From: an uncultured Steroidobacter sp.
GTDB lineage: Bacteria > Pseudomonadota > Gammaproteobacteria > Steroidobacterales > Steroidobacteraceae
Assembly: GCA_938008435.1 (NCBI GenBank)
Contig: CALLKK010000008.1
Location: 1 to 64,000 of the forward strand
Direction: 5' to 3'
DNA length: 64,000 nucleotides
Below are positions 38,715 to 50,209 of the stretch, piece after piece (within the stretch, counting starts at the first letter, position 1; each line of letters starts with the position of its first letter). A program made the translations under genes and the position numbers. Under the pieces are notes generated by a model, which saw only the letters and a list, made by a program, of their open reading frames with translations, did not search any database and was not told the origin of the DNA.

Positions 38715-39032
38715 ATGACGGAAGAGAGCACACGACATGAACGCGAGCTTGTTACAGAGGAGGCGGAGCCGAAGCTCAAACGCCCGCCGCTGTACAAGGT
38801 CGTTCTGTTGAACGACGACTACACTCCGATGGAGTTCGTCGTCGACGTGCTGGAGCGCATTTTTTCCATGGACCGCACGACGGCGACGCGCATCATGCTC
38901 GAGGTCCATACCAAGGGAAAGGGCGTCTGCGGCGTCTACACGTACGAGATCGCCGAGACCAAGGTCGCACAGGTGACGACCTATGCTCGACAGCATCAGC
39001 ATCCGTTGCTGTGCACGATGGAAGAGGCGTGA
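38715..39032 (+). CDS. clpS: ClpA adaptor protein ClpS
   Basis: A 105-residue adaptor that brings N-degron substrates to ClpAP. A disordered acidic N-terminus is followed by the core with YKVVLLNDDYTPMEFVVDVL, the MLEVHTKGKGVCGVYTYEIAETK segment and the ATTYA-like close. The residues of the N-end binding pocket (NDDYTPM) are present. clpA follows after 129 bp in the same direction. Confidence 0.96.
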   Translation: MTEESTRHERELVTEEAEPKLKRPPLYKVVLLNDDYTPMEFVVDVLERIFSMDRTTATRIMLEVHTKGKGVCGVYTYEIAETKVAQVTTYARQHQHPLLCTMEEA

Positions 39033-39161
39033 CATGAGAATGAGGCTCGGCGCGGAACAAAACCCCCCGGTCGTTGAGTCTCATCTATCGCACAGCGTAG
39101 GTAGCTCGGCCGCAATGGACGCTCCGCTGCGAGGAGCTCCGAACCACAGGTGACCCGTCCA

Positions 39162-41438
<2,277 letters not shown>

Positions 41439-41461
41439 CGCGCTGGCGGAGCATCTCAAGC

Positions 41462-41489
41462 AAAAAGGCCGGCTTCAGCCGGCCTTTTT
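41462..41489 (+). terminator. Intrinsic terminator after clpA
   Basis: AAAAAGGCCGGC / GCCGGCCTTTTT with a short loop (TTCA), starting 24 bp after the clpA stop. The hairpin is symmetrical, so it can also terminate infA transcription from the other side. Confidence 0.9.
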
Positions 41490-41569
41490 GTTGCTGTACG
41501 GATCTTCGTCAGCGACGCATCGCCAGTATCCCGGCCGGCGCGCACCGTGCAATGCGCAGACGGATGGGC

Positions 41570-41788
41570 TCAGCGGCCACGGTAGACGATTCGTCCCTTG
41601 GTCAGATCGTAGGGGGTGAGCTCGACGGTAACCTGATCGCCCGTCAGGATGCGGATGTAGTTCTTGCGCATCTTGCCCGAGATGTGTGCGATCACGGTGT
41701 GGCCGTTCGTGAGCTGAACACGAAAGGTCGTGTTAGGCAGCGTGTCGATGACACGCCCCTCCATCTGAATTGCATCCTCTTTCGGCAT
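41570..41788 (-). CDS. infA: Translation initiation factor IF-1
   Basis: A 72-residue OB-fold factor that binds the A site of the 30S subunit at initiation. MPKEDAIQMEGRVIDTLPNT at the start and RILTGDQVTVELTPYDLTKG near the end are diagnostic. The ATG at 41,788 gives the canonical N-terminus; the longer frame is not supported. It faces clpA; aat lies upstream on the same strand, the reverse of the usual infA-aat spacing but the same neighbourhood. Confidence 0.97.
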   Translation of the reverse strand: MPKEDAIQMEGRVIDTLPNTTFRVQLTNGHTVIAHISGKMRKNYIRILTGDQVTVELTPYDLTKGRIVYRGR

Positions 41789-41958
41789 GCACTCTCTATT
41801 AAGTTGCCTGGTCGCGACGGGAAAGCGCGCGAATTGTGCATAAAGCCCCACCTCAATGCAATGAACGCGCGTCTTTAAAATGCGCGCGAAGTGCGGACCG
41901 CAGCCATTCGCGCCTCTAAACGCACGGCTCCCGCGATTTGTGCCGCGGAAGCCGCCCG

Positions 41959-42654
41959 TTATGTCCAGGGCTTGGGCTCGAGGTCGTTCCCGACGTACAG
42001 GCGCAGGGTTTCGATGAACTCGGTGCGCGGCATGAGCTCGGCGCCCAGGCTCATCAGGTGGGCGGTGGCCATCTGGCAGTCGATGATGCGATAGCCGCGG
42101 GCGATCAGCTCATCGCACAGGCGCTTGAGCGCGACTTTCGAGGCATCGCGCTCGATGCTGAACATGGATTCGCCGAAGAACACCCGGCCGAGGGCGATGC
42201 CATACAGCCCGCCGACGAGCCGACCATCGAGCCAAGTCTCGACGCTGTGCGCGTAGCCGAGCCGATGCAGCCGGAAATAGGCGGCGCGCATCTCCGGCGA
42301 AAGCCACGTGCCGCCGGGACGCAGCTCCGGCGAGCCGCAGTAGCGCAGCACGTCGCGGAAGGCGGTGTCGATGCGCGTTTCGTAACCGCGATTGCGCAAC
42401 GACTTGGCGAGGCTGCGCGAGACCTTCATGCACTCGGGACGCAAGACCGCACGCGGATCGGGGCACCACCACAGGATCGGCTGCCCCCGCGAATACCACG
42501 GGAAGATGCCGCGCCGGTAGGCTTCGAGCAGACGAGGTGGCGACAGATCGCCGCCTGCGGCCAGCAATCCGTCGGGTTCTGTCAGGGCTCGTTCCACAGG
42601 CGGGAAGGCCTGCGGCGAGTCGCGCTCGGACAACCAAACGATCGAGCCTTTCAT
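41959..42654 (-). CDS. aat: Leucyl/phenylalanyl-tRNA-protein transferase
   Basis: Adds leucine or phenylalanine to proteins with N-terminal Arg or Lys, creating N-degrons read by ClpS. The 231-residue protein has the family motifs LLAAGGDLSPPRLLEAYRRG, FPWYSRGQPILWWCPDPRAVL and VFFGESMFS, and ends with the acceptor-binding region YRIIDCQMATAHLMSLG. The ATG at 42,654 is favoured because it begins the family homology. Together with clpS and clpA it forms the local N-end rule pathway. Confidence 0.96.
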   Translation of the reverse strand: MKGSIVWLSERDSPQAFPPVERALTEPDGLLAAGGDLSPPRLLEAYRRGIFPWYSRGQPILWWCPDPRAVLRPECMKVSRSLAKSLRNRGYETRIDTAFRDVLRYCGSPELRPGGTWLSPEMRAAYFRLHRLGYAHSVETWLDGRLVGGLYGIALGRVFFGESMFSIERDASKVALKRLCDELIARGYRIIDCQMATAHLMSLGAELMPRTEFIETLRLYVGNDLEPKPWT

Positions 42655-42662
42655 GGCGAGTC

Positions 42663-43865
42663 TCACGAGTTGCCGCTTGCCGCGTCGCGACGGAAGGGCA
42701 CATGCGCCTGGACTTCGGCCATGTACCGGTCGACCGCCGCTTCTTCCTGACGAAGATAACTCCGAATCGCGCTTTTGAAACGAGGATCTTCGATCCAATG
42801 CGCCGACCATGTCGGGGTCGGCTCGAACCCCCGGGGAACCTTGTGCTCGCCCTGCGTGCCAGGCTCGAAGCGTGCCAGCCCGCGCTCGATGCAGTACTCG
42901 ATGCCTTGGTAATAGCAGGTCTCGAAGTGCAGGCTGTGGAAGTCGGCTGCGGCGCCCCAGTAGCGCCCGTAGAGGGTGTCGCCGCCGACGTAGAAGATCG
43001 CCGCGGCGATCGGCTGCCCGCGGTACTCGGCGAGCTTCACCATCACGGCGTCGGGCATGGCGGCCGACAGCTGCCGGAAGAATTCGACGTTGAGGTAATG
43101 CTCGTGCCCGCGCATCGCGAACGTCTGCGCCGAGAAGGCGAAGACGATGTTCCAGAGCTCGGGATCCATGTCGCGGCCGCTGAGCGTGCGATGAGTGACG
43201 CCGGCTTCTTGGATGCGACGCCGTTCGCGCAGCGCCTTCTTGCGCTTCTCCGAGCGGAAGGTGGCGAGGAAGGCGTCGAAGTCCGCGTAGTTGCGATTGA
43301 ACCAATGAAATTGGCAATCCTTGCGCAGCAGAAATCCGCGCGCCTCGAAGAGCGGGCGTTCCTCATCGGGAATGAACAAGACGTGCAGCGACGAGGCGCC
43401 GTGTGTCTTGACGCTGTCGATGAGCCCGTCGATGAGCGCGCTGCGCGCATCGGACGTGTGTGCGAGCAGGCGCGGACCGGTGACCGGCGTGAACGGCACC
43501 ATGCACACGAGCTTGGGGTAGTAGCGCAGCCCCGCCTGAGCGTAAGCCTGCGCCCAGCTGAAATCGAAGACGAACTCGCCCCACGAATGCGTCTTGCGGT
43601 AAAGCGGTGCGGCCGCCGTCAGCGTGCCGTCCGCGTCGCGTACCACGAGATGCGCCGGCATCCAGCCCGCATGCGGGCCGACGCAGCGCGTTTCTTCGAG
43701 CAGCGCGAGGAACGCATGGCTGATCGTCGGATTGCCGCTCGAGGCGAGCGCGTCCCAGGCGGATGCCGGGATGTCGTGAATGGAGCTGATCGTCTCGGCT
43801 GGCACGGTCGAAAATGCGCTCGCTGATTCGCTTTGCCGGTGGTGCGATGAGCGGGCGGGGCACAC
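42663..43865 (-). CDS. Peptidogalycan biosynthesis-like GNAT protein (DUF482)
   Basis: A 400-residue protein of the COG3146/DUF482 type: an N-terminal SIHDIPASAWDALA segment, FVFDFSWAQAYAQAGLRYYPKL, the acetyltransferase-like FRSEKRKKALRERRR and YWGAAADFHSLHFETCYYQGIEYCIE. The reaction is unknown. Two GTG starts are possible, 43,865 and 43,805; the second begins close to the conserved region. It lies eight bp upstream of aat, in one operon with it. Confidence 0.82.
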   Translation of the reverse strand: MCPARSSHHRQSESASAFSTVPAETISSIHDIPASAWDALASSGNPTISHAFLALLEETRCVGPHAGWMPAHLVVRDADGTLTAAAPLYRKTHSWGEFVFDFSWAQAYAQAGLRYYPKLVCMVPFTPVTGPRLLAHTSDARSALIDGLIDSVKTHGASSLHVLFIPDEERPLFEARGFLLRKDCQFHWFNRNYADFDAFLATFRSEKRKKALRERRRIQEAGVTHRTLSGRDMDPELWNIVFAFSAQTFAMRGHEHYLNVEFFRQLSAAMPDAVMVKLAEYRGQPIAAAIFYVGGDTLYGRYWGAAADFHSLHFETCYYQGIEYCIERGLARFEPGTQGEHKVPRGFEPTPTWSAHWIEDPRFKSAIRSYLRQEEAAVDRYMAEVQAHVPFRRDAASGNS

Positions 43866-43907
43866 GCACGCGCGTGTCTCACCGCCCGCCGCCGAGGCGT
43901 CGACCGA

Positions 43908-44873
43908 TCAACGCTGTTGCGCGTCGATCAGGTCGAGGTACTTGTCGGCATCGAGTGCGGCCATGCAGCCCGTGGCAGCCGACGTGATCGCCTGCCGGTA
44001 GACATGATCGGCCACATCGCCAGCAGCGAAGACGCCCGGCACGCTCGTTTGCGTCGCATTGCCGTTCAAGCCCGAGTTGACGATGAGGTAACCGTCTTTC
44101 ATCTCGAGCTGGCCCTGGAACAGCTGCGTATTCGGGCTGTGGCCGATCGCGATGAACACGCCGGTAACCTCGAGATCGCGCTTCGGGCCGCCGTCGACCG
44201 GTGCGATGCGCAGGCCCGTCACGCCGCTGTCGTCTCCAAGCACTTCGTCGACGACATGGTTCCACTCGATCGCGATCTTGCCTTCGCGCACGCGCTCGAA
44301 GAGCTGATCTTGCAGGATCTTTTCCGCCCGCAACTTATCGCGCCGATGCACGAGCGTCACGTGGGCGGCGATGTTCGAGAGATAGAGCGCTTCTTCGACG
44401 GCGGTATTGCCGCCGCCGACCACGGCAACTTTCTGGTTCTTGAAGAAAAAGCCGTCGCACGTCGCGCAGGCCGACACACCGCGACCGCGATAGTTCTGCT
44501 CCGACGGCAGGCCGAGGTACTTGGCCGTTGCGCCCGTGGCGATGATAAGCGCATCGCACGTGTATGCGCCGCGATCGCCCACGAGATGGAAGGGACGTTG
44601 CGACAGGTCGACGGAGTTGATGTGGTCGTTGATGATTTCCGTGCCGAAGCGCTCGGCATGCTTGCGCATGCGCTCCATCAAGCCCGGTCCGGTCAAGCCG
44701 TGCGGATCGCCGGGCCAATTGTCGACTTCGGTGGTGGTCATCAACTGACCGCCTTCCTCGAGGCCGGTGATGAGCACCGGTTTGCGATTGGCGCGAGCGG
44801 CGTACACGGCCGCCGTGTAGCCCGCAGGACCGGAGCCGAGAATCAAGAGCCGCGAGTGGCGGGGAGTCGTCAT
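43908..44873 (-). CDS. trxB: Thioredoxin reductase
   Basis: Flavoenzyme that reduces thioredoxin with NADPH. 321 residues: FAD motif GSGPAGYTAAVYAARA near the N-terminus, the redox pair in ACATCDG (Cys136, Cys139), the NADPH motif GGGNTAVEEA and the C-terminal GVFAAGDVAD. Length and motif order are normal. The trxB-ftsK-lolA-rarA-serS neighbourhood is typical of gammaproteobacteria; lrp and cydCD, which often lie here, are missing. Confidence 0.97.
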   Translation of the reverse strand: MTTPRHSRLLILGSGPAGYTAAVYAARANRKPVLITGLEEGGQLMTTTEVDNWPGDPHGLTGPGLMERMRKHAERFGTEIINDHINSVDLSQRPFHLVGDRGAYTCDALIIATGATAKYLGLPSEQNYRGRGVSACATCDGFFFKNQKVAVVGGGNTAVEEALYLSNIAAHVTLVHRRDKLRAEKILQDQLFERVREGKIAIEWNHVVDEVLGDDSGVTGLRIAPVDGGPKRDLEVTGVFIAIGHSPNTQLFQGQLEMKDGYLIVNSGLNGNATQTSVPGVFAAGDVADHVYRQAITSAATGCMAALDADKYLDLIDAQQR

Positions 44874-45174
44874 GTATCATTCACCTCGAAGTTGCGGACA
44901 GCCGATGCGCTCGCGCCCAGCGGCGAGCGACGGCGTATCGTAAGTAACTGGCAATATGGCCGCCAAATAGATCACTTCAATGGCGGTGATCGGCTCGCTA
45001 GGAACGAGGCTTGGCGCCGTGAGACGAACGGCGTGCAGCGTACCCCGATCGCTCGGCGAGCGTTTTGCCGTGGCGTGCAGGCAGCGCTTGCCCGAGGTCG
45101 CGCTGCGGTTGCAATCGAAAGCTTGGTTCTCTTGAATATCAATCCTTTACATCGACAAGTTGAGGCAAGGTCCA
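44874..45174. other. Divergent gap between trxB and ftsK
   Basis: About 300 bp without a supported gene. It should contain the promoters of both flanking genes; I could not identify a clear pair of boxes. An AT-richer stretch lies near 45,120-45,150, directly before ftsK. Confidence 0.5.
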
Positions 45175-47502
45175 TTGGCGACGAGAGCTGAGGTGCAAGG
45201 CGGACGATCGCGGCTCGGTGCAGCCGTCGTGCGCTCGCTGCGCGAAGGCGCGCTTTGGGTCTTCGGTGCGCTTGCGCTGATCGTCTTCGCGGCGCTCGCG
45301 ACCTACGATCGCAACGATCCATCGTTCGCGACGACCGGCGAGCCGGGCCCGCTCTCGAACCTCATCGGTCCCGTCGGCGCACATCTTGCGGGATTGCTCG
45401 TGCTGCTCTTCGGCGCGCCCGCGTTTCTGTTTCCGGTGATGATCGGGCTGGCCGGGTGGCTGCTCTATCGAGACAAGGACAAGACCGATACGCCCTCGCG
45501 CGCAACGCTTGCCTTCCGCGGCTTCGGCTTCCTGTTGACGTTGGCGACGAGCTGCGGGCTTGCGACCCTGCACTTCACGATCGAGAGCTATCCGAGCTCG
45601 GCAGGCGGCGTGCTCGGCGCGCTGGTCGGCGAAGGACTGGAGTCGGCGCTCAGTTTCCTCGGCGCCACGCTGCTTCTGCTTGCGCTCTGGCTCGCCGGCG
45701 TCTCGCTGTTCTCGGGCGTGTCCTGGATCGAGGTGATGGACGGCATCGGACGCCTCACGCTGAACGGCATCGACTGGCTCAAGCGCAAGATCTCGACCGA
45801 ACGGGAAATCAAAGCCGGCCGCGAGCGCAAAGAGGCGCGCAAGGAAGTGCTGCGCGAAGAGCAGCGCCGCGTCGCCAAACGTCCGCCGCCGAAGATCGAG
45901 CCGGTCGTACAGAAGGTCGAGAAGAGCGAGCGCGTCGAGAAGGAGCGTCAAGTGCCGCTCTTCGAGCGTCCCGAGGCGAAGGAGCTGCCGCCGTTGTCGC
46001 TGCTCGACGATCCGCCGGAGCGGCAGGCCGGCTATTCGGCCGAGGCGCTCGAAGCGATGTCGCGCCTGGTCGAGCTCAAGCTGCGCGACTTCGGCGTCGA
46101 GGCCGAGGTCGTCGAAGTGCATCCCGGTCCGATCATCACGCGCTTCGAGCTGCGGCCGGCGCCGGGCGTCAAGGTCAGCCAGATCAGCAATCTGGCGAAG
46201 GACCTGGCGCGCGCGTTGTCGGCCATCAGCGTGCGCATCGTCGAGGTCATCCCGGGCAAGTCGACGGTGGGCCTCGAAATTCCGAACGAGAAGCGCGAGC
46301 TCGTCACGCTCGGCGAGATCATCAAGTCGAAGACCTACGACGAAATGAATTCGCCGTTGGCGCTCGTGCTCGGCAAGGACATCAGCGGCGCGCCCGTCGT
46401 CGCGGATCTGGCGCGCATGCCGCACTTGCTGGTCGGCGGTACCACCGGCTCGGGTAAGTCGACGGCCGTGAACGCGATGGTGCTGTCGATCCTGTACAAG
46501 GCGAAAGCCGAGCAGGTGCGCCTCATCATGATCGACCCGAAGATGCTGGAGCTGTCCGTCTACGAGGGCATTCCGCATCTGCTCGCGCCGGTCGTGACCG
46601 ACATGAAAGAAGCAGCCAATGCGTTGCGTTGGTGTGTCGGTGAGATGGAGCGACGCTATCAGCTGATGGCCGCGATGGGCGTGCGCAACCTCGCGGGCTT
46701 CAATCGCAAGATCAAGGAAGCGCAGGAAGCCGGTCAGCCGCTGCGCGATCCGTTGCTCCTGAAACAGCTCGGCCCGGACGGCGATCCGAACCAGGTGCCG
46801 TTCCTCGATCCGCTGCCGTACATCGTCGTGATCGTCGACGAGCTCGCCGACATGATGATGATCGTCGGCAAGAAGGTCGAAGAGCTCATTGCGCGCTTGG
46901 CGCAGAAGGCGCGCGCTTCGGGTATCCACCTGATCCTGGCGACGCAGCGTCCTTCCGTCGATGTGATCACCGGCCTCATCAAGGCGAACATCCCGACGCG
47001 CATCGCCTTCCAGGTGTCTTCGAAAGTCGACTCGCGCACCATCCTCGATCAGATGGGCGCGGAACAATTGCTCGGCCACGGCGATATGTTGTTCCTGCAG
47101 CCGGGCACCTCGGTGCCGGTGCGCGTCCACGGCGCATTCGTCTCGGACCAAGAGGTGCACCGAGTCGTCGCTGCGCTGAAGACGAACGAGCCGTCGTACA
47201 TCAAAGAGGTGCTCGAAGGGCCGACCACCCCGATTCCTGGCCTGCCGGGTGAACCATCCGATGGCGGCGGCATCGAAGGAGATGGCGACGGCGAGCAGGA
47301 TCCCCTCTACGACCAGGCGGTCAGCATCGTGGTCGAAACCCGCAAGGCGTCGATCTCGTACGTGCAGCGGCGTTTGAAGATCGGCTACAACCGCGCGGCA
47401 CGCCTGATCGAAACGATGGAGGCGGCCGGTATCGTCGGCCCGTCGCAGTCGAATGGCATGCGCGAAGTGCTCGCGCCGCCGCCGCCAGGGGCGGAAGATT
47501 GA
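45175..47502 (+). CDS. ftsK: DNA translocase FtsK
   Basis: Links septum formation to chromosome dimer resolution. About 775 residues: four N-terminal membrane helices (about 20-180), a short charged linker (RKEARKEVLREEQRR), the alpha/beta motor with Walker A GTTGSGKS and Walker B VIVDELADMMM, and a C-terminal winged-helix gamma domain (KASISYVQRRLKIGYNRAARLIE) that reads KOPS sites. The start is a TTG; TTG at 45,175 has a better ribosome binding site (AAGG) than TTG at 45,160. The linker is much shorter than in E. coli. Confidence 0.95.
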   Translation: MATRAEVQGGRSRLGAAVVRSLREGALWVFGALALIVFAALATYDRNDPSFATTGEPGPLSNLIGPVGAHLAGLLVLLFGAPAFLFPVMIGLAGWLLYRDKDKTDTPSRATLAFRGFGFLLTLATSCGLATLHFTIESYPSSAGGVLGALVGEGLESALSFLGATLLLLALWLAGVSLFSGVSWIEVMDGIGRLTLNGIDWLKRKISTEREIKAGRERKEARKEVLREEQRRVAKRPPPKIEPVVQKVEKSERVEKERQVPLFERPEAKELPPLSLLDDPPERQAGYSAEALEAMSRLVELKLRDFGVEAEVVEVHPGPIITRFELRPAPGVKVSQISNLAKDLARALSAISVRIVEVIPGKSTVGLEIPNEKRELVTLGEIIKSKTYDEMNSPLALVLGKDISGAPVVADLARMPHLLVGGTTGSGKSTAVNAMVLSILYKAKAEQVRLIMIDPKMLELSVYEGIPHLLAPVVTDMKEAANALRWCVGEMERRYQLMAAMGVRNLAGFNRKIKEAQEAGQPLRDPLLLKQLGPDGDPNQVPFLDPLPYIVVIVDELADMMMIVGKKVEELIARLAQKARASGIHLILATQRPSVDVITGLIKANIPTRIAFQVSSKVDSRTILDQMGAEQLLGHGDMLFLQPGTSVPVRVHGAFVSDQEVHRVVAALKTNEPSYIKEVLEGPTTPIPGLPGEPSDGGGIEGDGDGEQDPLYDQAVSIVVETRKASISYVQRRLKIGYNRAARLIETMEAAGIVGPSQSNGMREVLAPPPPGAED

Positions 47503-47659
47503 GACGGCGCCGCATCGCCAGCGATGGCAGCGGCGCTGAATGTGTCGAAGCGCGTACGCGCAGTCAGGCGCGACAGAGATTCATGAAGAGCAAAGCAGAT
47601 CGTCGCTTCCGAAGCCGCTCCGGCGGCACGCAGGTTTCTCGGCAGGGAGCGCCGTCGCG

Positions 47660-48331
47660 ATGAAGCGTGCGCGTGCCGTGATCGCGAGCGCGCTCGCGGG
47701 TCTCGCCTTGGTGCTTTCGCTCGCCGCCGACGCAGCCGAGATCGAGAGCGGGCGCAAGCGCGTCGAATCCTTCCTCGCAGGCTTGCAAGGACTGCAGGCC
47801 GACTTTCATCAAGTGCTCACCGATCGCAGCGGCCGGGCCATCGAAGAATCGAGCGGCGTGCTCGCGATCCGGCGGCCGAATCGTTTCCGGTGGGATTATC
47901 GCGAGCCGTACACGCAGGTGATCGTGGCCGACGGCACGCGCATCTGGCTTTACGACACCGATCTCGAACAAGTAACGGTGCGCAAGCTCGACGACACGCT
48001 GTCGGCGACGCCCGCGATGTTGTTGAGCGGCGAGGGCGCGCTCGAGGACAGCTTCACGGTCACGGGCGTGGAGCGCGACAGCGGCATCGAGTGGGTGCAG
48101 ATGGAGCCGAAGCGCACCGATACCGATTTCAAGTCGGTGCGCTTGGGCTTCGAGGGCACGACGCTCAGGTACATGCAGCTTGCGGACAAGCTCGGCCAGA
48201 CGACGATGCTCACGTTCACGAACGTCGAGCGCAATCCGGTGCTCGATCCGTCGCGCTTCACGTTCCAGGTGCCTCCCGGCGTCGACGTGATCGGCAATCC
48301 GACGCCCAGCGCGTCCGCTTCACAACCCTGA
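47660..48331 (+). CDS. lolA: Outer-membrane lipoprotein carrier protein LolA
   Basis: Periplasmic chaperone that takes lipoproteins from LolCDE to LolB. The 223-residue protein has a signal peptide (SALAGLALVLSLAADAA), then the LolA core with LQADFHQVLTDRSGR, GVLAIRRPNRFRWDY and IWLYDTDLEQVTVRKL. The ATG at 47,660 begins the signal peptide. It follows ftsK by 157 bp, the conserved order. Confidence 0.95.
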   Translation: MKRARAVIASALAGLALVLSLAADAAEIESGRKRVESFLAGLQGLQADFHQVLTDRSGRAIEESSGVLAIRRPNRFRWDYREPYTQVIVADGTRIWLYDTDLEQVTVRKLDDTLSATPAMLLSGEGALEDSFTVTGVERDSGIEWVQMEPKRTDTDFKSVRLGFEGTTLRYMQLADKLGQTTMLTFTNVERNPVLDPSRFTFQVPPGVDVIGNPTPSASASQP

Positions 48332-48335
48332 GACA

Positions 48336-48722
48336 ATGCTCTTGCCGCTTCGTTATCCGCGCTTTTGGCTCGCGGCTGGTTGGTCGCTGATTGCATTGGC
48401 CACGATTGCGAGCCTGCTGCCGGCTCGGAAACTGCCGAATCTCGGTGCGAGCGACAAGGTCGAGCACATGGCGGCCTATGCGCTGCTGGCGCTGTGGTTC
48501 AGCGGGATCTATCCGAGGTCGCGCTACCCGTTGATCGGCATCTTGCTGTTCCTCTTTGGACTTTTCATCGAGTGGGCGCAAGGCGCCATGAATCTCGGGC
48601 GACAGGCGGACGTGTACGACATCGTTGCGAATACGCTCGGCATTGCGCTCGGGCTCGTCGCCGCGCTGCTTGGGCTCGGCGGCTGGGCGCAGCGTGTCGA
48701 AGCGCTGGTGCCGCGGCGCTGA
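48336..48722 (+). CDS. VanZ-like membrane protein
   Basis: A 128-residue protein with three to four membrane helices and the VanZ-like signature DKVEHMAAYALLALWF ... FIEWAQG ... ADVYDIVANTLGIALG. The acidic residue pairs in these motifs are conserved in the family. It starts four bp after the lolA stop and is co-transcribed with it. VanZ proteins affect glycopeptide resistance elsewhere, but here the role is unknown. Confidence 0.83.
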   Translation: MLLPLRYPRFWLAAGWSLIALATIASLLPARKLPNLGASDKVEHMAAYALLALWFSGIYPRSRYPLIGILLFLFGLFIEWAQGAMNLGRQADVYDIVANTLGIALGLVAALLGLGGWAQRVEALVPRR

Positions 48723-48755
48723 GCGTTGCGCGGCGAAGCTCGCGTGCGTTGAGTC

Positions 48756-50087
48756 ATGAGCACACCCAATCAACCGAGCGCACCTTCCGGCGCAGCCGAC
48801 CTCGACGCGCGTCCTTTGGCCGATCGCATGCGGCCGCGCTCGCTCGACGATTACGTCGGGCAAACCCATCTGCTCGGTCCCGGCAAGCCGCTACGGCGCA
48901 TGCTCGAAGGCGGACATCTGCATTCGATGATCCTGTGGGGACCGCCGGGCACCGGCAAGACGACGCTTGCGCGGCTCGTCGCCGATACCTGCAACGCAGA
49001 GTTCATCGCGCTCTCCGCGGTGCTGGCGGGCGTCAAGGACATTCGCGCGGCGGCTGAGCAGGCGCGCGAGGTTCGCGAGCGCTCGGGCCGGCGCACCGTG
49101 CTGTTCCTCGACGAAGTGCATCGCTTCAACAAGTCGCAGCAGGATGCGTTTCTGCCGTGGGTCGAAGACGGCACGCTCGTGTTCATCGGCGCGACGACCG
49201 AGAATCCTTCCTTCGAGCTCAACAACGCGTTGCTCTCTCGTGCGCGCGTCTACGTGCTGCGCTCGCTCACGGAAGAGGACATTCGGCGCGTGCTCGATCG
49301 AGCGTTGCGCACGCAAGCCGAGCGCGGCGCGGCGGTCACGGCGCACGAGGACGCGCTCACGCTCATTGCGCGCGCTGCGGACGGCGATGCGCGGCGCTCG
49401 CTCAACATGCTCGAGCTGGCGATCGACCTGGCGCTCGGCAACGATCCGCCCGAGCTCACCGAAGAGATCGCAAAAGAAGTGGCGGCCGGCGGCTTGCGGC
49501 GCTTCGACAAGCAGGGCGAGGCGTTCTACGACCAGATCTCCGCGCTCCACAAAGCGGTGCGCGGCAGCGACCCGGATGCGGCGCTCTATTGGCTCTGCCG
49601 CATGCTCGACGGCGGCTGCGATCCGCGTTACATCGCCCGGCGCGTGCTGCGGATGTCGTTCGAGGACATCGGACTCGCCGATCCGCGCGGGCAGACGCTC
49701 GCGCTCGAAGCTTGCGAGATCTACGAACGGCTCGGCAGCCCGGAAGGCGAGCTGGCGATTGCCGAGGCCGTGGTGTTCCTCGCCTGCGCGGCCAAGAGCA
49801 ACGCGGTGTATGTCGCGTTCAAGGAAGCGATGGAAGACGCCGCGCGCTTCGGCTCGCTCGAAGTGCCCATGCATCTGCGCAATGCACCGACGCGCCTCAT
49901 GAAAGAGCTCGGTTACGGCAAGGGCTACCGGTACGCGCACGACGAGCCCGATGCGTACGCCGCAGGACAGCAATATTTCCCCGACGGCATGCCGCAGCGG
50001 CAGTACTACCGTCCCGTACCGCGCGGGCTCGAAATCAAGATTGCCGAGGCCTTGGAGCGGCGCAGGACGCGTACGAAGGGGGAATAG
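48756..50087 (+). CDS. rarA: Replication-associated recombination ATPase RarA (MgsA)
   Basis: AAA+ ATPase of the clamp-loader family that acts at stalled replication forks. 443 residues: LADRMRPRSLDDYVGQTHLLG, Walker A GPPGTGKTT, Walker B LFLDEVHRFNKSQQDAFLP and the sensor segment GATTENPSFELNNALLSRA. The C-terminal tetramerisation domain is complete (MPQRQYYRPVPRGLE). It lies between lolA and serS, the usual order. Confidence 0.95.
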   Translation: MSTPNQPSAPSGAADLDARPLADRMRPRSLDDYVGQTHLLGPGKPLRRMLEGGHLHSMILWGPPGTGKTTLARLVADTCNAEFIALSAVLAGVKDIRAAAEQAREVRERSGRRTVLFLDEVHRFNKSQQDAFLPWVEDGTLVFIGATTENPSFELNNALLSRARVYVLRSLTEEDIRRVLDRALRTQAERGAAVTAHEDALTLIARAADGDARRSLNMLELAIDLALGNDPPELTEEIAKEVAAGGLRRFDKQGEAFYDQISALHKAVRGSDPDAALYWLCRMLDGGCDPRYIARRVLRMSFEDIGLADPRGQTLALEACEIYERLGSPEGELAIAEAVVFLACAAKSNAVYVAFKEAMEDAARFGSLEVPMHLRNAPTRLMKELGYGKGYRYAHDEPDAYAAGQQYFPDGMPQRQYYRPVPRGLEIKIAEALERRRTRTKGE

Positions 50088-50209
50088 CTGCGCGGGCCTC
50101 ACCCGGCAGCGTTCGATCCTCGGCCGTTTCTTCCGCGGGTCCCCAGTCGCGCCGTGCGTCGCGTTACACTATCGCTTCCACGACGCTTAACTCACTGTAA
50201 CGGCTCATC

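Noticed and set aside
45139..47160. 673-codon open frame on the minus strand
   Set aside because: Antisense of ftsK; no domain, and ftsK is certain.
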